A stretch of DNA of 64,000 nt, taken from the NCBI GenBank assembly GCA_903898715.1, contig CAIUGL010000077.1:21336-85335 (forward strand). The letters are read 5' to 3'. Below are positions 7,812 to 16,370 of this stretch, piece by piece. The notes beneath the pieces were generated by a model. The model did not search any database, was not told where the DNA came from, and saw nothing but the letters and a program-made list of their open reading frames with translations. The translations under genes and the position numbers were made by a program. Source of the DNA: an uncultured Cytophagaceae bacterium (GTDB taxonomy: Bacteria; Bacteroidota; Bacteroidia; Cytophagales; Spirosomataceae). The first letter of the stretch is position 1; each line of letters opens with the position of its first letter.

Positions 7812-8693
7812 ATGAATCTGGAAGTAGTCAATTTTTTTTTGGTCCACTTGACCGTTGAGCGCCGACTAAGTAAACACACCACCAGCGCTTATTCCACTGA
7901 TTTACTTCAATTTTGTGCTTTTTTGGCGTCCGAGTACCCTGAACTCTCGTTGGCCGAAGTACGTGCCCCGATAGTTCGCACCTGGCTTGCTTCGCTTGCA
8001 CATGACGACATTCAAAATCGATCTATCAATCGAAAATTAGCTTCCTTACGTACGTTATTCAAATTCATGCTGCGCAGAGGCGACATCCGAGAAAATCCTA
8101 TGTCGGCCGTACGCATGGTCAAAACCCGTAAAAGCCTCCCCCATTTCGTCCGAGAATCGGAAATGGCCCCCTTATTGGACCTAAATCAAGAACCAGCGTC
8201 AACCTTTTCTGAAGCCCGTGACCAGCTCGTACTATTTCTTTTATATGGGACAGGCATGCGCTTGGCTGAATTGATTGAACTACGCATAAATCAAATTAAC
8301 CTCGCCGCCAAAACGCTTCGTGTTATTGGAAAACGGAATAAGGAACGCATGATACCGATCCCAGATTTATTGGTCCAATTCATCCGCCAATACAATGAAC
8401 TGAATACCTTTTCGAGTGACTATTTGATTTTAACAGATAAAGGTGAACAAGCTTATCCGATGTTCATACAGCGATTGATCAAAAAGCAATTGGGAGAAAT
8501 AAGTACCTCTGAAAAGTTATCGCCGCACATTTTACGCCATAGCTATGCAACCCATTTGCTAAATAGAGGTGCAGATTTGAATGCCATCAAAGAATTATTA
8601 GGACACGCGAATCTTGCTGCCACGCAGGTTTACACACATAATTCAATGGAAAAACTGAAAGAGATCTACAAGCAAGCCCACCCAAAAGCCTAA
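7812..8693 (+). CDS. xerC: Tyrosine recombinase, XerC/XerD type
   Basis: A 293-residue tyrosine recombinase of the size used to resolve chromosome dimers at dif. The N-terminal SAM-like core-binding domain covers residues 1-90. The catalytic set is complete: Arg150 (GTGMRLAEL), Lys174, His239 and Arg242 (HILRHSYATHLL), His265 (LLGHANL) and the nucleophile Tyr274. Its place beside rpsU, full length and lack of mobile-element context favour a housekeeping Xer over a phage integrase. XerC versus XerD cannot be settled here. A TACTTTCG element at 7800-7807 nearly abuts the ATG. Confidence 0.85.
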   Translation: MNLEVVNFFLVHLTVERRLSKHTTSAYSTDLLQFCAFLASEYPELSLAEVRAPIVRTWLASLAHDDIQNRSINRKLASLRTLFKFMLRRGDIRENPMSAVRMVKTRKSLPHFVRESEMAPLLDLNQEPASTFSEARDQLVLFLLYGTGMRLAELIELRINQINLAAKTLRVIGKRNKERMIPIPDLLVQFIRQYNELNTFSSDYLILTDKGEQAYPMFIQRLIKKQLGEISTSEKLSPHILRHSYATHLLNRGADLNAIKELLGHANLAATQVYTHNSMEKLKEIYKQAHPKA

Positions 8694-9619
8694 CGAATCA
8701 TAGGGCCTTGTTGGTTTATTTCTGACACATACTCCTCTGTACCAATCCCTACCTGATGAAAACCTGCTGCCATCGCTGCAGCTACCCGCGTCGCGGTCTC
8801 CTTCCCTTTTGACAAAGCAAACAAAGAAGGACCAGAACCTGAAATAGAACAACCCAAGGCACCAGCCTCTAGCGCAGCGGCCTTCACCACATCGAACTGA
8901 GGAATGAGTATGGCACGAGCGGGTTCGATGATTACATCAACTAATGAACGTCCAATCAACTGATAATCAGGCAATAACAAGCCAGCCACTAAGCCGGCCA
9001 CATTCCCCATCTGTGTAATGGTCTTATGTAGTGTAATTTCTCGCTCCAAAATACGGCGGGCATCTTTCGTATTTACCTCTATTTGGGGATGCACAATACT
9101 TGCATATAAATCGGAGGGCGTAGGGATTTGAATAATGTCAAGCGGATCATAGCTCCGAATAATCACAAATCCACCTAATAAACTTGGACCTACATTATCT
9201 GCATGCGCAGAACCGCAAGCCACGCGCTCTCCTTCCATAGCGAATGGAAGCAATTCTTTTTGGCTTAATGGCTTTCCCATTAATTCATTGGCTGCAAAAA
9301 CACCCGCTACAGCAGATGCCGCCGAAGAACCCAAGCCAGAACCTAAAGGCATATCTTTATGAAGCGACAATTCAAAACCCTGATTAGGCTGACCTATGTG
9401 CTCTAAATACTTCATGATTGCTATTCCAGACGTATTTTTTAAAACGTCTTTCGGAAGCCGACCGTCATCCCCGGTAATTTCATTGATTCGAATCCCGGGT
9501 GTAGCTGATTTAGTCAAAACCACCTCATCTCCTGGATGATTAACGGCGAAACCGAAGATATCAAATCCACAAGCTACATTGGCTACCGTTGCCGGGGCAT
9601 ATACGCGTATACTTTCCAT
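8690..9619 (-). CDS. thrB: Homoserine kinase
   Basis: A GHMP-family kinase of 309 residues that phosphorylates L-homoserine for threonine synthesis. The start motif VYAPATVANVACGFD, the ATP-binding loop MPLGSGLGSSAASAVAG and the C-terminal SGSGPSLFAL motif are all present. I place the start at the ATG at 9619, one base after the thrA stop. An upstream in-frame start would overlap thrA by 38 bases and add residues the family lacks. It is coupled with thrA, and no thrC follows because the next gene is convergent. Confidence 0.92.
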   Translation of the reverse strand: MESIRVYAPATVANVACGFDIFGFAVNHPGDEVVLTKSATPGIRINEITGDDGRLPKDVLKNTSGIAIMKYLEHIGQPNQGFELSLHKDMPLGSGLGSSAASAVAGVFAANELMGKPLSQKELLPFAMEGERVACGSAHADNVGPSLLGGFVIIRSYDPLDIIQIPTPSDLYASIVHPQIEVNTKDARRILEREITLHKTITQMGNVAGLVAGLLLPDYQLIGRSLVDVIIEPARAILIPQFDVVKAAALEAGALGCSISGSGPSLFALSKGKETATRVAAAMAAGFHQVGIGTEEYVSEINQQGPMIR

Positions 9620-9620
9620 A

Positions 9621-12083
9621 TTAGGATAAATAGCTACCAATGGACACAATATCTGCAAAAACCCCTGATGCTGTCACTTCTGCACCAGCACCCGGACCTT
9701 TAATAACTAATGGTCGGTCATAATAACGCTTCGTCGTAAATGCAATGACATTATCAGCTCCATCCATTTGATAGAATGGATGATCCGAACCTACCGCACG
9801 TAAGCCGATGGTGATTTTCTGATTTTCTAATTTGGCGATATAACGCAAAACTTTGTTTTCAGCGTGTGCCGAATTAACTAAGTTTTCAAAATAGACATTG
9901 GCCTTCTCTAACTCATCAAAAAACGCATCCACCGTAGGCGCTTGCTCGCAAGCCTCAGGTATGATTTTTTCAATGGTAATATCAGAAAATTCAAGTTTCA
10001 TCCCGATTTCCCGACTCAAAATCAAGATTTTACGTGCCACATCCATTCCACTCAAATCTTCCCGTGGATCTGGTTCTGTATACCCTTTGGCTTTCGCCTC
10101 ATGCAACACGGCAGCAAATGATTTTCCTGGGACAAATTGATTAAACAAAAAGGATAGCGTACCCGATAGAATTCCTTCGATTTTTTCGAAACGATCCCCA
10201 GAAGCGATCAAACCTTGTAATGTATTGATTACCGGCAAGCCAGCTCCCACATTCGTTTCATACATAAACTTCACTCCTTTTTTCAAGGCCGTTTGATGTA
10301 AAGCTGCATACTGGTCGTACGGGCCAGAATTCGCCACTTTATTAGGCGTCACCACGGACACATTTGCCTCAAATAACCCAAGGAAAAAGGGATGAATTTC
10401 CTTGCTAGCGGTGCAATCCGCAAAAATAGAATTAGGTAAATTCATGGACTTAATCTCTTCCACAAAGTTCGATAATGAACTTGATTCACCTGATGCATCT
10501 AAAATCGACAACGCATCCGTCATGGAAATACCTGCTTTATCTAGGAATTGTTTGCGGGAATTTGCGATGCCAACTAGCTTAATGCGCAAGCCTTTGAATT
10601 TCTCCAGATAGCGTTCCTGACCTACTAATTGGTTTAACAATGTCTTACCAATTAAACCAGTACCTACTAAGAACAAATTCAGGGTTTTGATTTGAGAGAA
10701 GAAAAAAGTTTCGTGAATGACATTCAAGGCCTTGGATAAGTCCTTTTTCTCAATCACTACGGATATATTCAACTCCGAAGAGCCTTGGGCTGTAGCGACA
10801 ATATTGATACCATTTTTTCCCAAAACAGAGAATAATCGCCCACTCACACCGGTATGCTTGCGCATGCCCTCACCCACCACAGCGATAACGGATAAATCTT
10901 TTTGAATATCAATCCCTTCGATATCACCTGACTCAATCTCTTGGGCAAATTCTTTCGCAAGAATCTTATCCACTTTAGCAGCAACTTTGGGATCGATCGC
11001 GAAACAAATAGAATGCTCAGAAGACGCTTGTGAAATTAACACAACAGATATCTTCTCCTTCGCTAAAACCGTAAATAGCTTAGCCGAAACACCCGCCACA
11101 CCGATCATCCCCGATCCTTGTACATTCACTAATGCCAATTCATCAATGGAACTGATACCTGTAATGATGTATGGACTCGTCGAAGTCTCTTTCGAAACGA
11201 CCGTACCAGAAAATTGGCGATTAAACGTATTCAACACACGAATTGGAATGTTTTTCGCAAAAGCAGGCTGTAACGATGGCGGATAAATAACCTTCGCACC
11301 GAAATGCGTTAGCTCCATGGCTTCCGCATACGAAATAGATGGAATAGTAAACGCCGCGCCCACCTTGCGTGGATCCGCCGTCATCATCCCATCCACATCA
11401 GTCCAAATTTCAATCTCTTGCACACCCAACGAAGCACCTAAAATAGATGCGGTATAATCTGAACCTCCCCTGCCTAAGGTCGTAGTTTCTCCATGCTCAT
11501 CTGAAGCAATAAAACCAGTAATTAGTGCTATTTCCGTGTCATACCCCTTAAAGAACTCCTGAATCAAGCCACGAGTCTTTTCGAAATTTACTTCGGCCTT
11601 TCCAAATTGCGCATTGGTTTTAATCAACGATCGCGCATCCACGTAAACGACCGGAAGACCGCGTTGCGTCAAAATGGCTGCAATTAAGGCGGTTGAGAGT
11701 CGCTCGCCAAAACTTACTAGTAAATCAGAGGTCTTGGGTGAAATCTCCTTGATCAAGCCAATACCCTTCAATACATCACGTAATTCATTCACTAAAGTGC
11801 GAATCTGGGCAATAACTTGTGACTGTCCGGTAACTGGAATAAAATGCTTTATGATTTCAAAATGCCGCTCCTCCAGTTGTTCAATTAAGGTATTGTTGTT
11901 TTTTTGCTTGCCAGCCGCAGCAGCACCCGCCTCAAGTAAGGCATTGGTTACGCCACTCATGGCTGAAAAAACAACGGCAAATTTGGATTTTAACTGATGA
12001 TTGGCCTCGATAATCGCCAAAACAGATTCGATACTTTCAACGCTCCCACAACTGGTCCCACCGAATTTTAAGATTTTTTCCAT
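9621..12083 (-). CDS. thrA: Bifunctional aspartokinase / homoserine dehydrogenase I
   Basis: An 820-residue fusion catalysing the first and third steps from aspartate toward threonine and methionine. Residues 1 to about 290 are the aspartokinase (KFGGTSCGS at 6-14, TLGRGGSDYTAS). About 310-460 hold two ACT regulatory domains (VNVQGSGMIGVAGV, IAVVGEGMR), and the rest is homoserine dehydrogenase (LFLVGTGLIGKTLLNQL, SGTLSFLFNQF, YTEPDPREDLSGMDVARK). Feedback by threonine is expected from the ACT domains. The promoter element is at 12137-12144. Confidence 0.95.
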   Translation of the reverse strand: MEKILKFGGTSCGSVESIESVLAIIEANHQLKSKFAVVFSAMSGVTNALLEAGAAAAGKQKNNNTLIEQLEERHFEIIKHFIPVTGQSQVIAQIRTLVNELRDVLKGIGLIKEISPKTSDLLVSFGERLSTALIAAILTQRGLPVVYVDARSLIKTNAQFGKAEVNFEKTRGLIQEFFKGYDTEIALITGFIASDEHGETTTLGRGGSDYTASILGASLGVQEIEIWTDVDGMMTADPRKVGAAFTIPSISYAEAMELTHFGAKVIYPPSLQPAFAKNIPIRVLNTFNRQFSGTVVSKETSTSPYIITGISSIDELALVNVQGSGMIGVAGVSAKLFTVLAKEKISVVLISQASSEHSICFAIDPKVAAKVDKILAKEFAQEIESGDIEGIDIQKDLSVIAVVGEGMRKHTGVSGRLFSVLGKNGINIVATAQGSSELNISVVIEKKDLSKALNVIHETFFFSQIKTLNLFLVGTGLIGKTLLNQLVGQERYLEKFKGLRIKLVGIANSRKQFLDKAGISMTDALSILDASGESSSLSNFVEEIKSMNLPNSIFADCTASKEIHPFFLGLFEANVSVVTPNKVANSGPYDQYAALHQTALKKGVKFMYETNVGAGLPVINTLQGLIASGDRFEKIEGILSGTLSFLFNQFVPGKSFAAVLHEAKAKGYTEPDPREDLSGMDVARKILILSREIGMKLEFSDITIEKIIPEACEQAPTVDAFFDELEKANVYFENLVNSAHAENKVLRYIAKLENQKITIGLRAVGSDHPFYQMDGADNVIAFTTKRYYDRPLVIKGPGAGAEVTASGVFADIVSIGSYLS

Positions 12084-12105
12084 TAGAAAAGAAAAATATT
12101 TGATC

Positions 12106-12127
12106 CTTAGCTCTACAAACAGCTAAG
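12106..12127 (-). promoter_or_regulatory. Hairpin in the thrA leader
   Basis: Seven-base arms at 12106-12112 and 12121-12127 around an 8-base loop form a hairpin between the presumed transcription start and the thrA ATG. No leader peptide and no clear T-run follow, so attenuation is only a possibility. Confidence 0.3.
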
Positions 12128-12136
12128 TAAAGTCTA

Positions 12137-12144
12137 CAAATATA
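12137..12144 (-). promoter_or_regulatory. -7 promoter element for thrAB
   Basis: Reads TATATTTG on the minus strand, matching TAnnTTTG, 53 bases before the thrA ATG. Confidence 0.5.
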
Positions 12145-12149
12145 CTAGT

Positions 12150-12662
12150 TTAGGCGGTATTTCCCCCAAGTACGCGATGCCCTTTCCGTAATCTTTTCGA
12201 AACTTTCTGATAATTTCCCGATATCACCGAAATATTTCCATCAATCTCAAACATAGCTAAATCCACCAGATTCAAGTCCTCTATCCCATGCTCCCTTATG
12301 GAAGCATAAAGTTGATCCTCTGTTAAGTCGGCATTTTTCATTCCCGCGGCCTGAATTTTTCCTTGATACACCAACAAAATGGGCTCACCTTCTATCACAC
12401 GACCCACACTAGGAAATCGGTGTTCAATCTTTTTAAAGGTAAAATTAACCGCAAACAAAGCTAATGCAGCAATCAAGCCACCTACTAGCGTGGTATCATC
12501 TCCCACCATCGCATTTTGAACTGAATTAGAAATCAGTAGAATAAATACCAAGTCTACGACAGATAATTGCGCAAATTCCTTTTTCCCAAAAAGTCGAATA
12601 GCCGCCACGATGAACACGTAGACGGCTATTGATTTGAGGGCAATGATTCCAAAGCCACCCAT
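12150..12662 (-). CDS. DUF421 (YetF-like) membrane protein
   Basis: A 170-residue protein of the DUF421 family. Three N-terminal transmembrane segments (about residues 5-22, 32-50 and 57-77) are followed by a soluble domain with the family's RVIEGEPILLVYQGKI and LYASIREHGIEDLNLVDLAMFEIDGNISVI pattern, written here as two adjacent short stretches. The role of the family is poorly known, with Bacillus YetF-type proteins linked to spore membranes. It follows exbD by five bases and probably shares the exbB-exbD transcript. Confidence 0.85.
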   Translation of the reverse strand: MGGFGIIALKSIAVYVFIVAAIRLFGKKEFAQLSVVDLVFILLISNSVQNAMVGDDTTLVGGLIAALALFAVNFTFKKIEHRFPSVGRVIEGEPILLVYQGKIQAAGMKNADLTEDQLYASIREHGIEDLNLVDLAMFEIDGNISVISGNYQKVSKRLRKGHRVLGGNTA

Positions 12663-12667
12663 AGTTT

Positions 12668-13078
12668 CTATTTTTTCTTTTCCGCAGCCATAACCATAGA
12701 CAGGTTATTTTTAGCCGCTAAATCATATACATCAGTTAAATCTTGAACGGAACGCGATTTGTCGATTGAAATAATCAATGAGTTCGCTTTCTTCGTCTTC
12801 AAAATTTCCTTCAATTGTGCATCCACTTGATCTAGCACAAATGGCTGATCACTTCCATCAATAAAAAAGTTATTATTGGCATCTACCGAAACTCGAATTG
12901 ATTCCACCACTGGAGGAGTCACTTTCGTAGAGTCAGCCTTTGGCAATAACAGACGAATAGCATCTGGTGAAGCCAAAGTCGATATCATCAGGAAAAACAT
13001 TAAGAGGAAAAACAAAATATCAGCTAATGCGCCTGTTTCAACCTCCGATGCTTCTCTTTCGCGCTTTCTAAAATTCAT
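12668..13078 (-). CDS. exbD: ExbD/TolR-family biopolymer transport protein
   Basis: A 136-residue inner-membrane protein with a short basic N-terminus, one transmembrane helix containing the proton-carrying Asp20 (ALADILFFLLMFFLM), and a periplasmic domain. With ExbB it uses the proton gradient to drive TonB- or Tol-type outer-membrane processes. It lies seven bases after exbB. Only one ExbD and no TonB are present here, so the energised partner must be encoded elsewhere. Confidence 0.9.
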   Translation of the reverse strand: MNFRKREREASEVETGALADILFFLLMFFLMISTLASPDAIRLLLPKADSTKVTPPVVESIRVSVDANNNFFIDGSDQPFVLDQVDAQLKEILKTKKANSLIISIDKSRSVQDLTDVYDLAAKNNLSMVMAAEKKK

Positions 13079-13085
13079 AAGTCAA

Positions 13086-13745
13086 TTATTTTTTATTCGC
13101 TGGCTTGTGCAACAAGTCAATAAAGTCCATCGCCACAATCTCCATCTTATTAATCGAACGATCAATCATCGTCGTTAAAAGCGTATACATAACATAAGCA
13201 ATGATACCCACAATTAAACCTGATGCTGACGTCACCATCTTCTCGTAGATACCAGAAGCAATCGTTGAAATTTCGATTTTATTTGACGTTGAGATATTAT
13301 GGAATGTACGAATCATACCCGTTACCGTACCCAAAAATCCAAACATCGGAGCAATACGTGCAATCGAACTCAAGATGCCTAAGTTCTTTTCCATATTGTA
13401 AATCTCAAGCTTCGCTTTATTCTCAATCGCCCCTTCAATCTCACGAATCGGAGATCCTAAACGACCTAAACCACGCTCTAATAAATTAGCAATCGGGAAT
13501 TTGGAATTTTTACAATAGGTAATGGCTCCTTGAATGTTACCGGCCAACAATAATTCGTTAATGTTGTGAAGGAAATTCTCGTCGATTCGAGAGGTCTTGC
13601 GGATATACAAATAACGCTCAATAAACAAAAACAGCGCTGCAGTGAACAAGAACAAAATAGGATACATCACGTATCCCCCTTTTTCTAATAAACTTAGCAC
13701 TGTAAATTCTTCGACTTGCAAAATTAAATTCAATGGAGAAGACAT
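13086..13745 (-). CDS. exbB: ExbB/TolQ/MotA-family proton channel protein
   Basis: A 219-residue protein with three transmembrane helices (about 26-46, 135-155 and 165-187). The conserved ARIAPMFGFLGTVTGMIRTF and ASGLIVGIIAYVMYTLL segments line the ExbB channel. Start ATG lies 65 bases from the end of ppx. It is the first gene of exbB-exbD-DUF421. It may power the TonB receptor at 39956-43291, but that link is inferred only from function. Confidence 0.9.
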   Translation of the reverse strand: MSSPLNLILQVEEFTVLSLLEKGGYVMYPILFLFTAALFLFIERYLYIRKTSRIDENFLHNINELLLAGNIQGAITYCKNSKFPIANLLERGLGRLGSPIREIEGAIENKAKLEIYNMEKNLGILSSIARIAPMFGFLGTVTGMIRTFHNISTSNKIEISTIASGIYEKMVTSASGLIVGIIAYVMYTLLTTMIDRSINKMEIVAMDFIDLLHKPANKK

Positions 13746-13810
13746 ATAGCTTTGTTGAAATTTTTAATGTTAAATAATTAACTTAAAGATGGTCAATATT
13801 ATTGTACTTT

Positions 13811-14770
13811 TCAAAAAATATTCCCCTTTTTTATCGCCTCATCCCGTTGGCTAAACCAAAAACCCTCCTTCAGGCTGTTTGTTGACATCCACATTTCTTC
13901 CATCCCAAAATGAGTCAACACCCGGTCTACCAATAAATTAGCATATGGAAAAATTCCTGCACGGAACTCGCGCATACCTGGATAACGTACCCGCGCATCT
14001 GGAACCAGACATTCTATTTCTTGCTTAACCTCATAAAAACAAGGTATATCTAAGGCGCGGGCTTGTTTATGAGCAACTCCACCTTTTAATGCATATTCAA
14101 TATCCCACATCGTTTCGAATGCCCCTGCAGCACCCACAAGTACCTGAGGTACCTGAACCGCACATGCAGCAAATAAAGGCTGCAAATGTTCATCTATATA
14201 AGCTATGCAAGCCTCTCTAATAGATAAGTCAAAATAATCCTCCTCATTAAACAAGGACCTTAATTTTAATCCACCCAACTCTAAACTCGTTTTGAAATGA
14301 ACCTCAGCTCCTTGAAATAAAATAAACTCGACACTTCCACCTCCAATATCCATTAATAAAGTGGGACGCTCCCAAGGTTGTGGCAAGGATTGAAATACCC
14401 CTTCAAAAATCAAATCCGCCTCACGTAATCCGGAAATTAGTTCAACCTGAATTCCCAAAGAGCGCTGCCATGCTGACATTATTTCTGCCCCATTCGTAGC
14501 ATTGCGTAAAATACTCGTTGCCAAAGCCGTTATTTCATGGGCTTTACAACCATAAGTTGCCGCTATCTCGATAAATTCAGCTAAAACAATTTGGGCTCGA
14601 TCCACGGCTTCCGATTGAATGACTCCAGCTTCCATGGCCCCTTTACCCAATTGAACGGGGCGCTGCAGGTTAGTTAGAATCTGCATGGGCGCATCGGCTT
14701 GCGTACAAGAAGCCACCAACAACTGAAAGGTGTTTGTTCCTAAATCAATCACTGCACGCGTGTAGGCCAT
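13811..14770 (-). CDS. Ppx/GppA-family phosphatase, paralog 1
   Basis: A 319-residue member of the exopolyphosphatase/guanosine pentaphosphatase family (ASKHA fold). The phosphate-1 loop is AVIDLGTNTFQLLVA at 7-21, TSILRNATNG follows, and the phosphate-2 loop is LLMDIGGGSVEFILF near 138. It lacks the C-terminal HD domain of E. coli Ppx, so it is the short two-domain form. Polyphosphate or pppGpp are the likely substrates. A second copy with different sequence lies at 58622-59521. Confidence 0.85.
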   Translation of the reverse strand: MAYTRAVIDLGTNTFQLLVASCTQADAPMQILTNLQRPVQLGKGAMEAGVIQSEAVDRAQIVLAEFIEIAATYGCKAHEITALATSILRNATNGAEIMSAWQRSLGIQVELISGLREADLIFEGVFQSLPQPWERPTLLMDIGGGSVEFILFQGAEVHFKTSLELGGLKLRSLFNEEDYFDLSIREACIAYIDEHLQPLFAACAVQVPQVLVGAAGAFETMWDIEYALKGGVAHKQARALDIPCFYEVKQEIECLVPDARVRYPGMREFRAGIFPYANLLVDRVLTHFGMEEMWMSTNSLKEGFWFSQRDEAIKKGNIF

Positions 14771-14787
14771 CTATTTATTTTTTTGAA

Positions 14788-14795
14788 CAAATTTA
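14788..14795 (-). promoter_or_regulatory. -7 promoter element for Ppx/GppA paralog 1
   Basis: Reads TAAATTTG on the minus strand, a full match to TAnnTTTG, 17 bases before the ATG. Confidence 0.5.
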
Positions 14796-14873
14796 GGCCT
14801 ATTGCGCGTTTATTCTTGAGAAATAAATAATAAATTGGAAGTAATTTCGCTTCAAACCACTTGCCAGTCCTTT

Positions 14874-16277
14874 ATGCTTGATCCAGAATACGACGATAAC
14901 AGAGAAGACATTCAATCTTCGCTAAAAAGGTTTGAAAAAATGCTCGCGCAAGAAGAGAATTCATTCTTTGATCTGGACACTTTAGAGCAAATTGCGGACC
15001 ATTATTTCATACAATCGCGTTTCGAAGAAGGACTCAAGGCATGTGATCTTGGACTTTTGCATTTCCCATATACTTTAGAACTCATAGTCCTCAAAGCTCA
15101 AATCTTAGGGGAACTCGAACGCACCGAGGAAGCCATGGAGTTAATCGAAAATTCCATTCTATTATTCCCGAATGACACCGATCTTAAATTGGTTAAAGGT
15201 TCCTTGTTAAGCCAACTGAAACAACATGAAGCAGCGATTGAACAATTTCTAAACGTCATTGAAGCGACAGAGGAAAAAGACGAAGTGTATTTTCGCATTG
15301 GCTTATGTTACCTGAATTGGCCTAAACCGCGTGAAGCGGTAGACATGTTTAAAAAGGCATTGGAATTCAACCCAGAGAACGAAAGTGCACTGGTGGAGCT
15401 TGCAAACGCACTAGATGAAATTGGCAAAATCGAAGAAAGTATCCCCTTTTATAAGCAATTCATCGACATTGATCCATTCTCATTTACGGCTTGGTACAAT
15501 TTAGGAATTGCCTATTCCAAGCTTAAACAATACGAAAAAGCCATTGATGCCTATGAATATTCATTGGCCATCGAACCTACCTTCGGGTCTTCCCTATTCA
15601 ACTTGGGAAATACCTTCATGAATCTGCAAGAATATGCCAAAGCCGAAGAGGCCTACCGCCTATGCTTACAACACGATGACCCAAATCCAGAGTTATATTG
15701 CTGCCTTGGGGCCAGTTTAGAACGTCAGCGTCAATTTGATGAAGCACTAACCTTTTACAAAGAATCTGTCAAAATTGACCCACTTTGGGATGAAGGATAT
15801 TATGGATTAGCTGTATGCTTGACGGAATTAGATAAGTGGTTTGAGTCGCTACATTTCTTGAAGAAAGCAATTAAGCTCAATGAGGTAAATCCACTTTATT
15901 GGACAGGTTTAGCGGATGTAGAAGCCTACCTAGGCAACACAATCTCCGCAGATGAAGCCTACCAAAAATCACTTGAATTAGATTCCTTTTTTGCACCCAC
16001 GTGGGTAAAATGGGCGCAGTTGCATTATGATTTGGAGGATTTTGAGAAATCTGCCGATATCATGTTGTCGGCCATCGATGAACTACCGGAAGAGGCTGAA
16101 TTATACTACCGATCGGCCATTTTTCTAATTAAAGCCGGTCAATTCAAGGAAGCTTTCCATTTTTTAGAAACAGGTTTAGTCTTAGATTATGATAAGCACG
16201 TGCTTATTTTTGATTATTTCCCTAATCTGGAAACACAAAAAGCTATTTTTAAGTTAATCCAACAGTACAAAAAATAA
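14874..16277 (+). CDS. Cytoplasmic tetratricopeptide repeat protein
   Basis: A 467-residue protein made almost wholly of TPR units (for example AWYNLGIAYSKLKQYEKAID and SLFNLGNTFMNLQEYAKAEE), with about eleven repeats and no signal peptide. TPR arrays scaffold protein-protein contacts, and no partner is shown. I choose the ATG at 14874 over an upstream TTG at 14835 because a -7-like TAATTTCG at 14842-14849 would place the transcript start between them. Acidic residues dominate the N-terminus. Confidence 0.85.
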   Translation: MLDPEYDDNREDIQSSLKRFEKMLAQEENSFFDLDTLEQIADHYFIQSRFEEGLKACDLGLLHFPYTLELIVLKAQILGELERTEEAMELIENSILLFPNDTDLKLVKGSLLSQLKQHEAAIEQFLNVIEATEEKDEVYFRIGLCYLNWPKPREAVDMFKKALEFNPENESALVELANALDEIGKIEESIPFYKQFIDIDPFSFTAWYNLGIAYSKLKQYEKAIDAYEYSLAIEPTFGSSLFNLGNTFMNLQEYAKAEEAYRLCLQHDDPNPELYCCLGASLERQRQFDEALTFYKESVKIDPLWDEGYYGLAVCLTELDKWFESLHFLKKAIKLNEVNPLYWTGLADVEAYLGNTISADEAYQKSLELDSFFAPTWVKWAQLHYDLEDFEKSADIMLSAIDELPEEAELYYRSAIFLIKAGQFKEAFHFLETGLVLDYDKHVLIFDYFPNLETQKAIFKLIQQYKK

Positions 16278-16370
16278 AACCCTTCCGAACAGGAAATTAA
16301 CCACTCATCCAAATCACTTTCGAGATACGAAATGCTTTGGTAAATTCGCTTCTTATTCAAATTTAACAAA

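Noticed and set aside
7812..8693. Xer recombinase as a phage or transposon integrase
   Set aside because: It sits next to rpsU with no attachment-site repeats, cargo or atypical composition, and has the length of XerC/D.
9620..9658. Upstream start for thrB
   Set aside because: It would overlap thrA by 38 bases and add 13 residues before the conserved N-terminus of homoserine kinases.
12084..12149. Threonine attenuation leader ahead of thrA
   Set aside because: No short ORF rich in Thr/Ile codons and no terminator hairpin with a T run are present; only a small hairpin is seen.
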